The notes under the pieces are model-generated. The model saw only the letters and a list, made by a program, of their open reading frames with translations. It ran no database searches and was not told the origin of the DNA. This document shows positions 32,381-43,597 of a stretch of DNA of 64,000 bases, piece after piece. The stretch's first letter is position 1. The number at the start of each line of letters is the position of its first letter. This DNA is from Bactericera cockerelli (taxonomy: Eukaryota > Arthropoda > Insecta > Hemiptera > Triozidae): the NCBI GenBank assembly GCA_024516035.1, contig CM044956.1:7465911-7529910 (forward strand). Reading direction: 5' to 3'. The position numbers and the translations under genes are program-made.

Positions 32381-32867
32381 TAATTTATTGTATCTGTGTG
32401 AACATTTTCTTATGCTCGCATAACTTGTAGTAGTCAGTAGTAATTTATTGTATCTGTGTGAACATTTTCTTATGCTCGCATAACTTGTAGTAGTCAGTAG
32501 TAATTTATTGTATCTGTGTGAACATTTTCTTATGCTTGCATAACTTGTAGTAATTTATTGTATCTGTGTGAACATTTTCTTATGCTCGCATAACTTGTAG
32601 TAGTCAGTAGTAATTTATTGTATCTGTGTGAACATTTTCTTATGCTTGCATAACTTGTAGTAATTTATTGTATCTGTGTGAACATTTTCTTATGCTCGCA
32701 TAACTTGTAGTAGTCAGTAGTAATTTATTGTATCTGTGTGAACATTTTCTTATGCTTGCATAACTTGTAGTAATTTATTGTATCTGTGTGAACATTTTCT
32801 TATGCTTGCATAACTTGTAGTAAATTATTGTATCTGTGTGAGCATTTTCTTATGCTTGCAAAACTCG
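32381..32867 (+). repeat. Minisatellite with 60/50-bp higher-order structure
   Basis: Units start taatttattgtatctgtgtg at 32381, 32441, 32501, 32551, 32611, 32661, 32721, 32771 and 32821, so lengths are 60, 60, 50, 60, 50, 60, 50, 50 and a partial. The 60-bp units always have atgctcgcat plus tagtcagtag; the 50-bp units always have atgcttgcat and lack that 10-mer. Three 110-bp long-short dimers are therefore arrayed in tandem. Confidence 0.97.
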
Positions 32868-33000
32868 TCTGGGGTTATGTTTTGATTTAACGTGCTCGAG
32901 TTTCAATCAGTCCTGTGAGCGCTATGCCACGTGTCAGGACACAATTTCAATTATTTTTCCAATTTTCCTCAAAAATGTTTCATGTTGGATTTTCTGTGCA
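32868..33000. other. Short unassigned spacer
   Basis: Nothing recognised. Confidence 0.4.
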
Positions 33001-33104
33001 TTTTTTGTCTCCCTCACTCTCTCTCTCTATTTTTCTTGTCCTTCCCTCTCTCCCAGTATGTCCAATGTCCTTCTTTTTTTCTCCCTGCCCCCCCCCCCTC
33101 CCTC

Positions 33105-33145
<41 letters not shown>

Positions 33146-33203
33146 ACCCTTTTGTTGTTGTTGTAGCTCTCTCTCTCTCTACCTACCCTTTTGCTGTTGT
33201 TGT

Positions 33204-33244
<41 letters not shown>

Positions 33245-33400
33245 TCACTCTCTCTCTCTTCTATTTTTCTTGTCCTATCTCTCGCTTTTTCTCTCTTAAT
33301 TCCTCTCTCCCCTTCTTTCCCTTGTCCTTCTTCCTCTCTCCTCCTCTCCCCCCTCGTACTTCTCATATGACTTCTCCCATTTCTTCTTCCACCCTCCTCC
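33001..33400 (+). repeat. (CT)n-rich microsatellite
   Basis: Long CT runs at about 33111-33141, 33166-33179 and 33206-33260, with cccttttgttgttgttgtag and cccttttgctgttgttgtag forming a direct repeat of about 45 bp. Frames here are artefacts. Confidence 0.95.
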
Positions 33401-33489
33401 ACTTTCTCCAAGGTAAATAATGTCTCAGGTTACCTATTACGTCAGACCTGCTAGTCCTCCTACACATTTCCCTTACAAGACTTCCACTT

Positions 33490-33680
33490 CTCAGGTGGAA
33501 AATAAATTCAACACACAGAAAAATGAGATCCAATACTATAGTTATTATTACTATTAAATACTTTGTAAATACATATATATTATGTACCAAATAATTATTA
33601 TAATTGAAAAAAAATGGAAAGACTAGAAACAATAAAAAGGAAAGAAATAGATAAATATATACACATGTATGTCCTATAAT
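33490..33680 (-). mobile_element. Possible LINE-J-type 3' UTR
   Basis: The AT-rich make-up, including a tagaaacaataaaaaggaaa-like stretch, resembles the UTR part of the copy at 39.4 kb, and an adjacent tgtatgtcctata fits the family block. The coding end is absent. Confidence 0.35.
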
Positions 33681-34145
33681 TTTATGTACACCCAACACTC
33701 CGAATATTGAGAGCTTTTGAGAAAATAACCGCACGCAATTCTAATGTCAAGTGTCAAAAGTCGAGAAAATGAAGTATTTTTGTTCCTCTTTATAAAAAAT
33801 TATTAATATCGTTGAAAAAATAATATTTTTTTTTTTTGCCTTATTCAAACACTTAAATTTTCGAATCTGTCAAAATTTCTTTTGCCGACGAGTGACGGGT
33901 TCATTAGTTTCCAACGTCTGGCGATAATCGCTTTTTCCCTTTCTCAAAATGGCGTGCGATTTTCTTTTTGAAAGAACCCATGAATATTTTTTTTATCCAA
34001 TTTCTCAAGTAGATTATATATTGATAAAAAAAAATATTATGGAAAAGTTTTGAAAAATGTATTGATAATGCTGAAAATAGCACTTCCTTTCTCTTGAAGT
34101 TTACTAAACGAATCAGTGGCTTGGTTTGAGCCCCAAGTTTGGCAA
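33681..34145. other. Unassigned AT-rich DNA
   Basis: No gene or repeat family recognised. Confidence 0.4.
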
Positions 34146-34362
34146 GGTGCACTGGTAGTCAAGTGGTTAACGCGCAAGTCTGGTAATCCAGGTAGAGCAG
34201 GGTTCCGTTGGTTCGAATCCCACCCAGTGCATGAATTTTTCCTCATTAATTTTAGTTTGTGACCACATAATATTAAGACTCTGAGGGTTAGGTGGTAGAA
34301 AATGGTATGAACATTAACCTCGCCTGGTGGGTTGGTTACCTTCCACTAAAGAGTGTTATTAT
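34146..34362 (+). mobile_element. SINE-D copy 4, full length
   Basis: Head gtgcactggtagtcaagtgg, B box ggttcgaatccc, body and ATT-repeat end. It serves as the reference copy here. Confidence 0.92.
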
Positions 34363-34710
34363 TATAAATGTTTTGTAAGGTAAATTTGAGTAATTTTAAT
34401 TAACACAAAAGGGTTGTGATTTTTTCTGATTATTAATATTACTCGCATTTACATAATTGTGTTGTAAAGATTCAACTCTGTCTACAAAGGTATAAGAAAT
34501 AACAACAACAATAATAATAACGTCTGATGATGATCTGTTCAGCCGTCTCGTCGCACCAATGACCAAACTAAGTACCAATGGATAAGTGATTGTTAGCGTA
34601 ATCTATCAACTAATGACTATAATCAAGAATCACATCATTGGTTAAATAATAGGAACAATGGGTTAGGCCCTAATTAGATGTTTCTTTTACGAGAGTATTT
34701 AACACTATTC
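34363..34710. other. Unassigned DNA
   Basis: Nothing recognised. Confidence 0.4.
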
Positions 34711-34860
34711 CGTAGCCATGGTAACGCTTGAAATTTATTCCGTAGCCATAGTAACGCTTGAAATTTATTCCGTAGCCATGGTAACGCTTGAAATTTATTC
34801 CGTAGCCATGGTAACGCTTGAAATTTATTCCGTAGCCATAATAACGCTTGAAATTTGTTC
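34711..34860 (+). repeat. 30-bp minisatellite, 5 copies
   Basis: ccgtagccatggtaacgctt plus gaaatttatt repeats five times, nearly perfect. The period is a multiple of three, so minus-strand frames show a repeated peptide, but there is no sign of a gene. Confidence 0.95.
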
Positions 34861-35097
34861 TTGCCGCCCGCCCATCCTGTAGCATGCTTCTTGTTGACAA
34901 GCGACAAGAAACAATACTTTCCATCAATCTACTGGTATTCACTTAGTAGGGAAGCATAATCTTCCATATTTTCAATACCAAATTTTGTCAGTTCGGGAAT
35001 CAGAATTTTGAAGAAAAAAACTCTTGAAAGTCTCCTTAACAACTAAATACTTTTCGACAAAGGCAAAGGCTAATTGTCTTCTCTGTAAATATATTTC

Positions 35098-35302
35098 AAA
35101 TGTGTTACCCTCTATTCGCTGTAAACTCACAAAACAAATTACCCACACTTACCGCGCCTGGGTTGGGACGGGAATAGCCAGCAAAGCGAGGGTTCAAAAT
35201 TGAGAGATCTCCCATCCATGTTCTGATTTCGCTGGACGTGGCTTAACTTCAGTGATCTAACGACAATCGGTGTATTCAACATACTGCCGACGCAACGGTA
35301 AC
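35098..35302 (-). mobile_element. 5S-SINE copy 3, diverged
   Basis: Minus strand: tgttgaatacaccgattg, actgaagttaagccacgtcc, catggatgggagatc, then a core remnant (cccaggcgcggtaagtgtgg, cagcgaatagagggtaacac). The 3' tail is missing. An older copy than those at 9.9 and 55.3 kb. Confidence 0.8.
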
Positions 35303-35784
35303 TCTGGCTTATGGGATTTTCTTTTTGAACTTTTTGGGACATTGACACTCGATGAAGAACATGGAATACAGAGCTAATACCTAGCGCGATACTTGTCTAT
35401 TCATGAAATCCTTGGCACTTGTTGATCTATAGGCGAGTAGACCCTCAGGTATTCGACAAGTCATGTACATATCTATAATAAGGATAGATATCTATACCAT
35501 GGCAATTATAAGGATAGCTATACCTTTACAATATGGACAATGTTTGCTTACGACTCTAGTGTTGGTTCTAGTTATTATCTCCAGCACTTCTAGTTTGTAC
35601 AGAGTGCATATACATAAAAACAACGTCGATGATACCTTGAATACACCAGTTCTCGTTCTTTCAATAAAAATAAGCTACGCCCACAGAATATAGGAATTGG
35701 ATGGGTGACTATCATTTAAATTCGAACCCTCGTGATGTCTGAATTCCCCTACATCGAATTACTCTATATTTGGTGTACTTTGTT
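35303..35784. other. Unassigned DNA with 5S-SINE scrap
   Basis: About 35694-35735 has ttggatgggtgactat, a plus-strand C-box fragment. Otherwise nothing recognised. Confidence 0.4.
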
Positions 35785-35932
35785 ACCGACCTTAGTAGCT
35801 TAATCGATAAGGCAACGTACTTGTAACCTGGAGGTCGGTGGTTCAAGTCCCGGTTTCAGCGTAGATATAGTAAAGCGAGTTTGAGTAGTTGTGATATCAC
35901 GAAAGTGATTAACACAAATAATTATGATAACT
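35785..35932 (+). mobile_element. SINE-B copy 6
   Basis: Good copy: taccgaccttagtagcttaa, cttgtaacctggaggtc, B box ggttcaagtcc, tail ending attatgataac. Confidence 0.85.
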
Positions 35933-36279
35933 TTTACTTTGGGACTGAGAGTTTCATTCATTCAGCATTTGCCTAAGATCTCATTTGTGTTTCTACACGA
36001 TATTTATTTAGTGTATTCTCCGCGCCAAGTTTAAATGTCCAGGCTAGATTGGTTCACCCTTTATATTGCAACGTAATGTTTATCTTACGTTCAATTCTCG
36101 TGTTCTTTATTGAATATGTTGACCGTTAGCCTGTGTCCTGAGTATCCTAAGCAATATGTACCGAGTATCAGTAATGTCCTGTGTGTTGATAGTGTGCTGT
36201 ACAAACAGCGTCTTGTTACAAAGTCAATAGCCAATACTTGTGATCCTGTGACTGGAGATATTTCTGTTTCGTACAACAA

Positions 36280-36445
36280 TAATAATAATACTGTTTAGTG
36301 GAAGGTAACCACCAGGCGAGGGTAATGCAGAAAGCATTTTCTAACACCTATTAACTCTCAGAGTCTTATTATTATGTGGTCATAATACATAATAATACCT
36401 GGATTACCAGACTAGTACGTTAACCACTTGACTACCTGTGGACAG
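36280..36445 (-). mobile_element. SINE-D copy 5, internal deletion
   Basis: Minus strand with the ATT-type end at left and gttaaccacttgactacc at right. The B-box region is lost. Confidence 0.8.
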
Positions 36446-36841
36446 GCACAGGTACCTCAAAATACATCGCCACAAGGTTCTAAAAGAGATCTATGCAATC
36501 CTCAAAAGTTCTCTAGTTCCCTAAACTGTCGAATGTCCGTTTACCTCACCCAGCTTCAGTGGGGCCACCATTTCAACAGCACGTGAGAATTCTATCCGTT
36601 CATCGTAAAATTCGTGAAACTGTACCCAACATTATGCTAGGATATTGATGGTACCCAAGATTATTCTTAATAACTGTTCAAGTTTGCTAAGATATTGATG
36701 AAATTCTTCGCTCCACTGTGAAATTTAAAGGATGCAGAAGTGTATAATCCATCGTATATCCGGTGTTTCCGTCTTTCAAACGCGTAGTCCATGTATTAAT
36801 TTACTTTAATTTCATGTTTTCGTATTTTTAAATACATAGTA
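36446..36841. other. Unassigned DNA with SINE core scrap
   Basis: About 36540-36595 holds a minus-strand fragment of the 5S-SINE body and core (cctcacccagcttcagtggg). No gene. Confidence 0.4.
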
Positions 36842-37191
36842 ATCTTCTTTTACTCTGTCTTATACCGCTCAAGCAGGGTCGACGTTGTTCAACCTCAAGC
36901 AGGTTGGTTGGTTTCGGCACATTTTTTACGGCTGAATGCTCTTCCTAACGCCAACGTTTCTAAGTGATTTATCGTCCTGGATTAGGACGGGGGTTTTACC
37001 CTCCGTTCGCCGGGAATCGTACCAGCTACGCACATTAACCTCACCCAGCCTGGGTAAGGCCGGAAATGCCAGCCCCACATGCACGGAGGAAACAAAATTT
37101 TCTGTGTGAAAAGTCTGCTCCGACCGGGGATCGAACTCACGATCTCTGGACTACGGGCATTAGTCACAACCGTTACGCCACGGAGTCTGGC
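36842..37191 (-). mobile_element. SINE-A copy 3 (RTE-type tail), full length
   Basis: On the minus strand: head cagactccgtggcgtaacgg, B box gagttcgatcc, shared core, spacer, then the tail cgttggcgttaggaagagca, cagccgtaaaaaatgtgcc. A perfect 16-bp duplication, ttttaaatacatagta, at 36826-36841 and 37192-37207 proves retroposition. Same tail type as copy 2, different from copy 1. Confidence 0.93.
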
Positions 37192-37207
37192 TTTTAAATA
37201 CATAGTA

Positions 37208-38426
37208 GTAGTCTATTTAATGGTTATGCCGACTTGCACAAATCGAGGTAGTCTTAAACACCGCCGCGCCGATGTGTTCGATCTAACCATTCTAACCAAT
37301 CTTACGAGAGTTGACTAGATCTAACCAGTGGGTCCGGTGAGTTTTTGAGTGTTACATCTCACCGGTTCTCGAAGATTAGAGGTCTTCTGTGTGATCCTGG
37401 TAGGTAATTAAAGATTCGGGAGTCAATTTTCGGTGATCCCATTCACATTCAGTTTTTGGGTGCGGTAGATTTGGACTCACACCAGGATCGATGGTATTGC
37501 TGATGAATTTCATTTAATTTTGATGCTGACAGTATAATTTATGGTGTTTAGTAAAAATTAATAACAAATACGAAATGTAGACATACGTATATTATGTGGT
37601 GGACTATCTAATCTTGGTGGACCAACTACAACTCTACAGTTATGTGGAAAGTTCAGTTGTCTAATCTAAGGTGCTAGTCAATGCAGTAGACAACAGGCTG
37701 GAGCAGCGAAGTGTTGGTTCAAATATCAATTTAAATTATGGTTTTTTTTACAATTTTATTAAAAGTGGACTATATCCTCTTTTTCTTCTTGACTTTTTTT
37801 CATACAAGCATCTACATCTACACATAGTACAAGATATTTAGTCACATATACGTGACACTTGTGTAATAACTAATAACTGATGCATGCTTAGAACTTAGCC
37901 GGAATACCAGCATCACGAAGTCTTCACCTCGCTAAAAAACATTTGTGTTTTGCTAATGAATATTCCGGTAGTTAGGTATATTTTATTGTTTTATTCCTGT
38001 TTTTGATAGTGTGCTATTCCTGTTTTTAACTATGTATAATAAAAAAAATGTATAATATTCATAAAAAAATCTGACTCGTCTTGATGATAATAAATTTACA
38101 AACTCGCGCGAGAGTCACTTTTATGATAAGAAGGCTGATTTTAATTGGTACGCTGTATGTAGATTAATTTACTGCTGAGCTATTATGTATTTCAGTTTAG
38201 ATTATGCACCTGAATTAATGCTGTGCATTTATCATGTATCCAATCAGAAGCTCTCTTAACCCGTGGTCTCAGCAGACCTTATTTCTTCACTTTGGACCTG
38301 GCGCTTTTTTTTTACTAACGTCTACACTGTTACCCGATTCACACAAGATATTGTGTGTCACTAAATAACAACAATAAATGACGTGAGAGAACAATCATTA
38401 CTGATTTGCCTCATTAAGGACGCTTA
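37208..38426. other. Unassigned DNA
   Basis: Only a short minus-strand 5S-SINE fragment (gaagacttcgtgatgctgg, about 37905-37937) is recognised. No gene. Confidence 0.45.
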
Positions 38427-38598
38427 ATAATAACACTCTTTAGTGGAAGGTAACCACCAGGCGAGGTTAATGCTCAAAGTATTTTCGACCACCTAACCCT
38501 CAGAGTCTTTTTATTATGTGGTCACAAACTCAAATAAATGAGGAAAAAAAAACATACATTGGGTGGGATTCGAACTAACGGATCCTTACTGCCCTAGT
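38427..38598 (-). mobile_element. SINE-D copy 6, truncated head
   Basis: Minus strand: ATT-type end, caccaggcgaggttaatg, B box complement near 38570. The head beyond the B box is gone. Confidence 0.8.
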
Positions 38599-38702
38599 CG
38601 CCTGTTCTGATATTCATGTACAAATGTACATACATCTAGTTCAACTTTTCACTCCGTATATACTTTTCTGTTTATACTGATTGTGTTAACCCATAACTGT
38701 GT

Positions 38703-38885
38703 AGGCACCTAAATGGGAAGTATTGTGTCACTTTCCCCCCCCCCCCCCCCCAGAGGGGAGGCATACTACGGGATGCGCAAGCTACAACACAGACCACAAG
38801 CGTCTACAGTAGTTCCTGTTTCATGTCTAAAAAATGAAAAAGGCTGTGAAACACTCATTTAAAAAAAAGACTCGCTTGATCTCAT
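38703..38885 (+). mobile_element. SINE-C 3' half
   Basis: Starts in gcacctaaatgggaagta and runs through ctacaacacagaccacaagc to caaaaaggctgtgaaacac-like sequence and A's. A poly-C run (38737-38751) has replaced part of the tctcgcccatcag block. Confidence 0.8.
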
Positions 38886-39374
38886 GATATCAGTCACTAG
38901 TTCCTTTCTCGCTCGCGGGTTAACACATAACCAACCATACCTGACCATAACCATTGTATCTCCCCATGGGGTCTCCGCGGCCATAAAATCATTCGGATAT
39001 AACTTTTATTTTAATGGCACATCGAAATACAAAGATATCTATCAAGAAGACTCCTGAGATATTGTTGTAAACATGTAAAGCCCTTGCAAACTTCTTTCGA
39101 GAGCTTATCTTTCATAAATTCTTATAAATCGTTAGAAACTATTTGAAGCATCTACCCACGTATAAAGTGCTCTTTATTTTAATAAACTCCGCGCTCATAC
39201 TGCCAGCTTTGTTCTTCAATCTTCATCTTATCTCTAATGGATCTCAATTAGATAGCAATTAATGTGGAACACTCCGATATGCCGTGCCCAGGATTTTGAT
39301 CTGCGGTGGTCGGGTGTGGAATTTTGGTTTTTAGAAATGGCAAAACCACCTCTCTTCAATTTCATGGGGGCCAA
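38886..39374. other. Unassigned DNA
   Basis: No gene or repeat family recognised. Confidence 0.4.
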
Positions 39375-39562
39375 CTGTTATTATTATTATTAAATTATTT
39401 ATTAGAAAAACTGCATAATAATATTATGTACAGCACAAAGAACAATTATTACAAAGAAAAAAAAAATGGAAACAATTAAAAGAAAGAAACAAAAATAGAT
39501 AAAAAAATATATACAGTATACACTATATGTGCATGGCAATCTCTTCCACCCAACTGTTCTGC
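39375..39562 (-). mobile_element. LINE-J 3' end
   Basis: Minus strand: the coding end decodes as TVGWKRLP, then an AT-rich UTR and a tail of TAA/ATT repeats at 39379-39390. Confidence 0.6.
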
Positions 39563-39984
39563 TATCAATGCATGTTTTCTCCATGATCAACGTTGTTTAA
39601 CTATGGTGATCCGTCATCTTCGGAACTGGTATAATGAACGCGCAATGTTTTAAGATAAGAAGTGCGTGCATTGTGAGAATTGAATGATGGGATTGAAGGG
39701 TGATCGAATCCGTCTACCTTAATACGACGACTGACTAAAAATAGACTGACGGATTGACCGAACTAGTTTGACTGACAGTGTATATGGATAGTTTCATTGA
39801 ATCAGTCACTTCAATCGGAGAGATTCAAGATAGGTTCATCCAAAGAACGCCATGAATCAATCTCTTTGATTCAAATGAAAGACGTTCGCCCATTATTGAC
39901 ATTGGTGCACGGTGAAAAACCAACTGCGAAATTTAACATAGTATTGTGATTAATTAAACATACGGGGGGCCCTTGCAAAGTTAG
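39563..39984. other. Unassigned DNA
   Basis: Nothing recognised. It leads into the palindrome-rich region at 39985. Confidence 0.35.
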
Positions 39985-40641
39985 CATACGCGATATTTTC
40001 GACTTTAGCATAAAGTGGTTAGCATAATTTATGCTAACGAAATTTGTCAAAAGTCGTGACGTCATAGTTGTGACGTCATTACTTTTATGCCAACGGATGT
40101 ATAAAGTTATGCTATTGTTCAATTCAATTCAATTCATTGATAGCATAATAACATGTTTAACTTGCATAGTCTATGCTCTGAATTTCATTTGTTTAACATA
40201 ACATTATACGTATCTTAGCATAAAGTAATTCGCCTATCATAAAGATTATGCATACTTGCTGTGTCATTTTCATACCAGTATACGAAGTAAGCATAGTGTT
40301 ATGCTAACTGTTATGCGAAGTAGGCATACTGTTAAAATCCGCATGCTAACGTTGGCATAGTGTTATGCTAACTGTTATGCGAAGTAGGCATACTGTTAAA
40401 AACCGCATGCTAACGTTGGCATAGTGTTATGCTAACTATTATGCAAAGTAGGCATAACAATATGCGAACGTTGGTATGGTCACTATGCGACCCTTGGCAT
40501 AGTGACTATGCTAACGTTGGCATAGTCACTATGCCAACGTTCGCATATTCAATATGCGAACGTTCTCATAGCAGTATGCAAAAGTATGCATACAGCTATA
40601 CGTATGATACGTATAGCTGTATGCATACTTTTGCATACAGC
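39985..40641. repeat. TATGC/GCATA palindrome-rich region
   Basis: Many TATGC and GCATA pentamers in both orientations, often as TTAGCATAA or TATGCTAA. At 40285-40440 a roughly 66-bp unit (gttggcatagtgttatgcta, acttgttatgcgaagtaggc-type) is tandemly repeated. From 40455 on, short palindromes such as gcatagtcactatgc abut each other. Confidence 0.85.
40571..40641. repeat. 71-nt near-perfect hairpin
   Basis: Arms 40574-40605 and 40607-40638 are exact reverse complements (32 bp) around a single central base at 40606. With one mismatch the pairing extends to 40571 and 40641. The arm includes aaagtatgcatacagctata. Confidence 0.97.
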
Positions 40642-40844
40642 TATACATATACCTATGTATTTGAATGTACAGAAATTTGCAGGATAGCCTCCGACTAAGT
40701 GCATAAATATTTTGCACTCGGACGGAAGTCATCTACATGCATATTCCTAGTCATACAAAGTCATAGGATATATGTATTGCCCTATGTGTGGAAAATGAAG
40801 AAGAATTCAATTCAAGTAAATATAATGTACAACACATTACACTC

Positions 40845-40960
40845 TTTATTTACAGAAATTACACATCAACAATTTTTAAGTTTACAGAAATTACACATTA
40901 ACAATTTTTAAATTTACAGAAATTACACATCAACAACTTTTTATTTGCAGATATTACACT
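40845..40960 (+). repeat. About 35-bp tandem repeat, 3 copies
   Basis: tttacagaaattacacatca followed by acaatttttaa repeats three times. An AATAAA on the minus strand at about 40844-40849 could serve as poly(A) signal for the gene at 41.8 kb if it extends this far. Confidence 0.8.
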
Positions 40961-41149
40961 ATATAAACATTTAAGAAAAAATACAACTTATATGTTACAT
41001 TATCGGGGAGCGGTAAAATGGGAATTGTCAAATGGTAATTACCATTTCTAGCACGTACAGGACATGAGTCCTGCTTACAATAATTATGAAAAAATAGTTT
41101 GGAACAATTTTTGACAGTCCTCGCAAATGAGCATAGTAAACAAATATAT

Positions 41150-41448
41150 GTATGATTTTATTTGTGGTGAAGCACAAAGCCTCTTCACAACTTTTGTGTG
41201 TAGCGCAGCATTACTAAGAGCCTCCTTTACTTTTCGAATTATTCTATTACATTCATTTCTTTTTACTCTGGTAATGCCGCCACTGGTCGTTACTCATACA
41301 AGTAACTACTCATTTTTCCTCACGAAGTATGAGTGGACCCCGAACATCCAAGTACAGAGCAGAAAAATTCCTGCCCCGCTGGGAATCGAACCCAGGTCAC
41401 CATGCGTGCAATGCCTAGCGCGCTAACTCACTCTGCCACGGTGACTAT
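41150..41448 (-). mobile_element. SINE-E, full length
   Basis: On the minus strand the tRNA-like head (41370-41447) has an A box around tggcagagtgagttagcgc, ggcattgcacgc in the anticodon region and B box gggttcgattccc. About 220 nt of body follow, ending near gctttgtgcttcaccacaaa and taaaatcatac. A perfect 16-bp duplication, tagtaaacaaatatat, is at 41134-41149 and 41449-41464. The head ends do not pair, so it is not a tRNA gene. The only copy I found here. Confidence 0.9.
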
Positions 41449-41464
41449 TAGTAAACAAATATAT

Positions 41465-41788
41465 AATAGTAAGCAAATTGAAATAGAATAAAACAACAAA
41501 AAATACGATAAAGGAGCTCAAAATTTGTACCTACAAGTAAACTAAACTAAAAAAAGTATATAAAAAAATTCTCTGTATAGGGGGCTGACACATGTAGGGG
41601 AAGGTGGGGCAAAATGGAAAAGACAAAAAGAAAATGTTTTCAAATATTGGAGGAAGAGAGCAGAAAATAGAGCAAGTTTAACAGCTCAAAAAGAGGATTG
41701 TAAAACCGAGACTTTGATGGTCGGAAATTTAATTAAACGTAACCTCCTTTAGTCCCCGACATTCCCCTACTTTGAGCAGACAAATTAC
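41465..41788. other. Unassigned DNA
   Basis: AT-rich; may include 3' UTR of the adjacent minus-strand gene. Confidence 0.35.
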
Positions 41789-43555
41789 CTACCTAGATGC
41801 CCTGGCTGCTCTATTTGCTTTAGGCATTAATGCAAGGTCAGCTAAAAGTTTAGTAGTCGGTGCATGAATCTTATCATACTTGGTGGATATTTCGTAGAAA
41901 CCTAGCTGGAGTGTAAGCCACAGATGTTGACTCTCTTCTGGGTAATTACAATGTGTTACAAAGAAAATCTTGAAACAAAGATCTACAGCTGCTACAATTG
42001 AATTTTGAGGTTGTAAAATGTCATCCACAACACAATAAACATTGGTTGGATTTTTAAAATCACCTACATACATTTTAGGTCTGTACATTTTAGTCAATTT
42101 TTCGATCCGACTCACCCTGCAGGTTTCAATGTTAGAAGGACTGGACACATGCATTATGAATCCCTCGCAAACTTCAGACCTTGATGGTTTCCAAGAGTGA
42201 CACTTCACCTTTTTTGTGGAGGGAACTGATGTGAGGTAGGGCAGCAATAGCAGACACTGCGCAGTCCGAGGCCCTCTCCTTCACGGCTTTTGCTAGGGTG
42301 ATGATCTTGTCCCTGTGATGGAGAAGACCTTCAATCAAACACGTTGTTCTTCCAGGATGCAATATGTCAAAGTCCATGTTTATCTAGAACAGAGAAGAAC
42401 ACACGAGATAAATAATCAACTATCATTGATAGTCAAGAGAAAGAAAAAGAGATAAAGAATGAGAAAAGGAAGTGAGATCAAAATAATTAAAAAATGAATA
42501 GAAAATGAAAAATAAACGAAAGAAAGAGAGAAAGAAAGGAAGAGAGAGAGAGAGAGAGAGAAATAGAATTGAAAGTAAAATAAAGTGAGAAAAATAGTAC
42601 TATACCACATAACAAGAAAATCACCGATTTTCTTAGTGTGGGTTGTTTAGGGCATGTTACTCGTATGTCAGTAAATAATAATTATCTATTCAGTATTCAA
42701 GTTAATATTAAGGACTTATTGTAAAAATGTAATTTCATATAATATCAAAAATCAAAAAAGAAATAACTTACCAACACAGGTCCTCTTTCAGGATCCCGCA
42801 GAATACGATATGTGTTGAAGTACTGGATGATTGATTGAAATTTTTCATTGCCCGCCTGCAAACATTGGAGTCTGTCCCTTGATGTATCCTCCCAACGGAG
42901 TTTGATAGTCTCGAAGGAATCACTTGGAGTAGCAGTCTCCAACCATTGCAGATAGTTTTGAACTACGGTGTTTTCTGAAAACAAAACAACACATGTTATA
43001 AAAAAAGTCACGTAGCCCCACATCTGAGCTACAAAATTATTTTATTTATACCTTTTTTTTAAGATATTTGTACTAATCACTATTTTGATCACAACTACCC
43101 AAACTCGCTTTACCAAATATATGCTTAACCTGGTACTCGAACCACCGACCTCCAGGTTACAAGTCCGTCGCCTTATTGATCAGGCTACTGAGGTCTGTCA
43201 TAAGTTATCTATTTGTAGTTTAAGTATATACATACCTACGATATTGAATGTGTCTGTTGCAATGCTTTTGTTCAACTCCGAGTCCTCCTGCTCTTGGTTT
43301 TCCCGGTTCTGACTTGGCCTTCGCTTCTTGAACTCGATGACACCTTCCTTCTTTCCTTTATTTCTGAGAGTTCGCCAGATTTCATACAGCAAGCCGGACG
43401 TGGAGCTTCGGTAAGACTTATCTTTCTTTGAAGAAAATGCTTCAGGCAGATCATTGTCGCTGTCATTGGAACGGTACAATTTGAACCAGATCGTGGAGGT
43501 TTCTTGTTCAAAAGGAAACTGTTCTATGATTAGGTCCCGTATTCTCATGAAGTCT
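41789..43555 (-). CDS. Three-exon gene of unknown function, one frame break
   Basis: Exon 1 (about 43555-43236) opens after an acceptor-like atatttag and ends in a gtatgt donor; first ATG at about 43550. Exon 2 (42974-42772) lies between ttgttttcag and gtaagt. Exon 3 (42383-41789) follows tctgttctag. Phases match: exon 1 ends one base into a codon that exon 2 completes, and the exon 2/3 junction is phase 0. The protein is hydrophilic, with a Lys/Arg/Glu-rich stretch in exon 1, CHSWKPSRSEVCEGF in exon 3 and a C-terminal half containing VVDDI, AVDLCFKIFFV and an aromatic LQLGFYEI. It resembles a class of multi-copy uncharacterised arthropod proteins I recall but cannot name. Exon 3 changes frame at 42201-42216 beside an A6 run: pseudogene or consensus error. 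The final TAG overlaps a gtaggt donor, so more exons may follow. Confidence 0.65.
43085..43197 (-). mobile_element. SINE-B copy 7, intronic
   Basis: Minus-strand copy inside intron 1 of the three-exon gene, in the same orientation as the gene. The head ends ctcagtagcctgatcaata; the tail is truncated. Confidence 0.8.
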
Positions 43556-43597
43556 AAATATTTTAGGTAACTAAGATACTTTGTGAACAATAAGAAA

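Noticed and set aside
32915..33420. Ser/Leu-rich and Arg/Glu-rich frames
   Set aside because: CT microsatellite read in different frames and strands.
34670..34942. Protein with repeated decapeptide
   Set aside because: The 30-bp minisatellite has a period divisible by three, so any open frame looks like a repeat protein.
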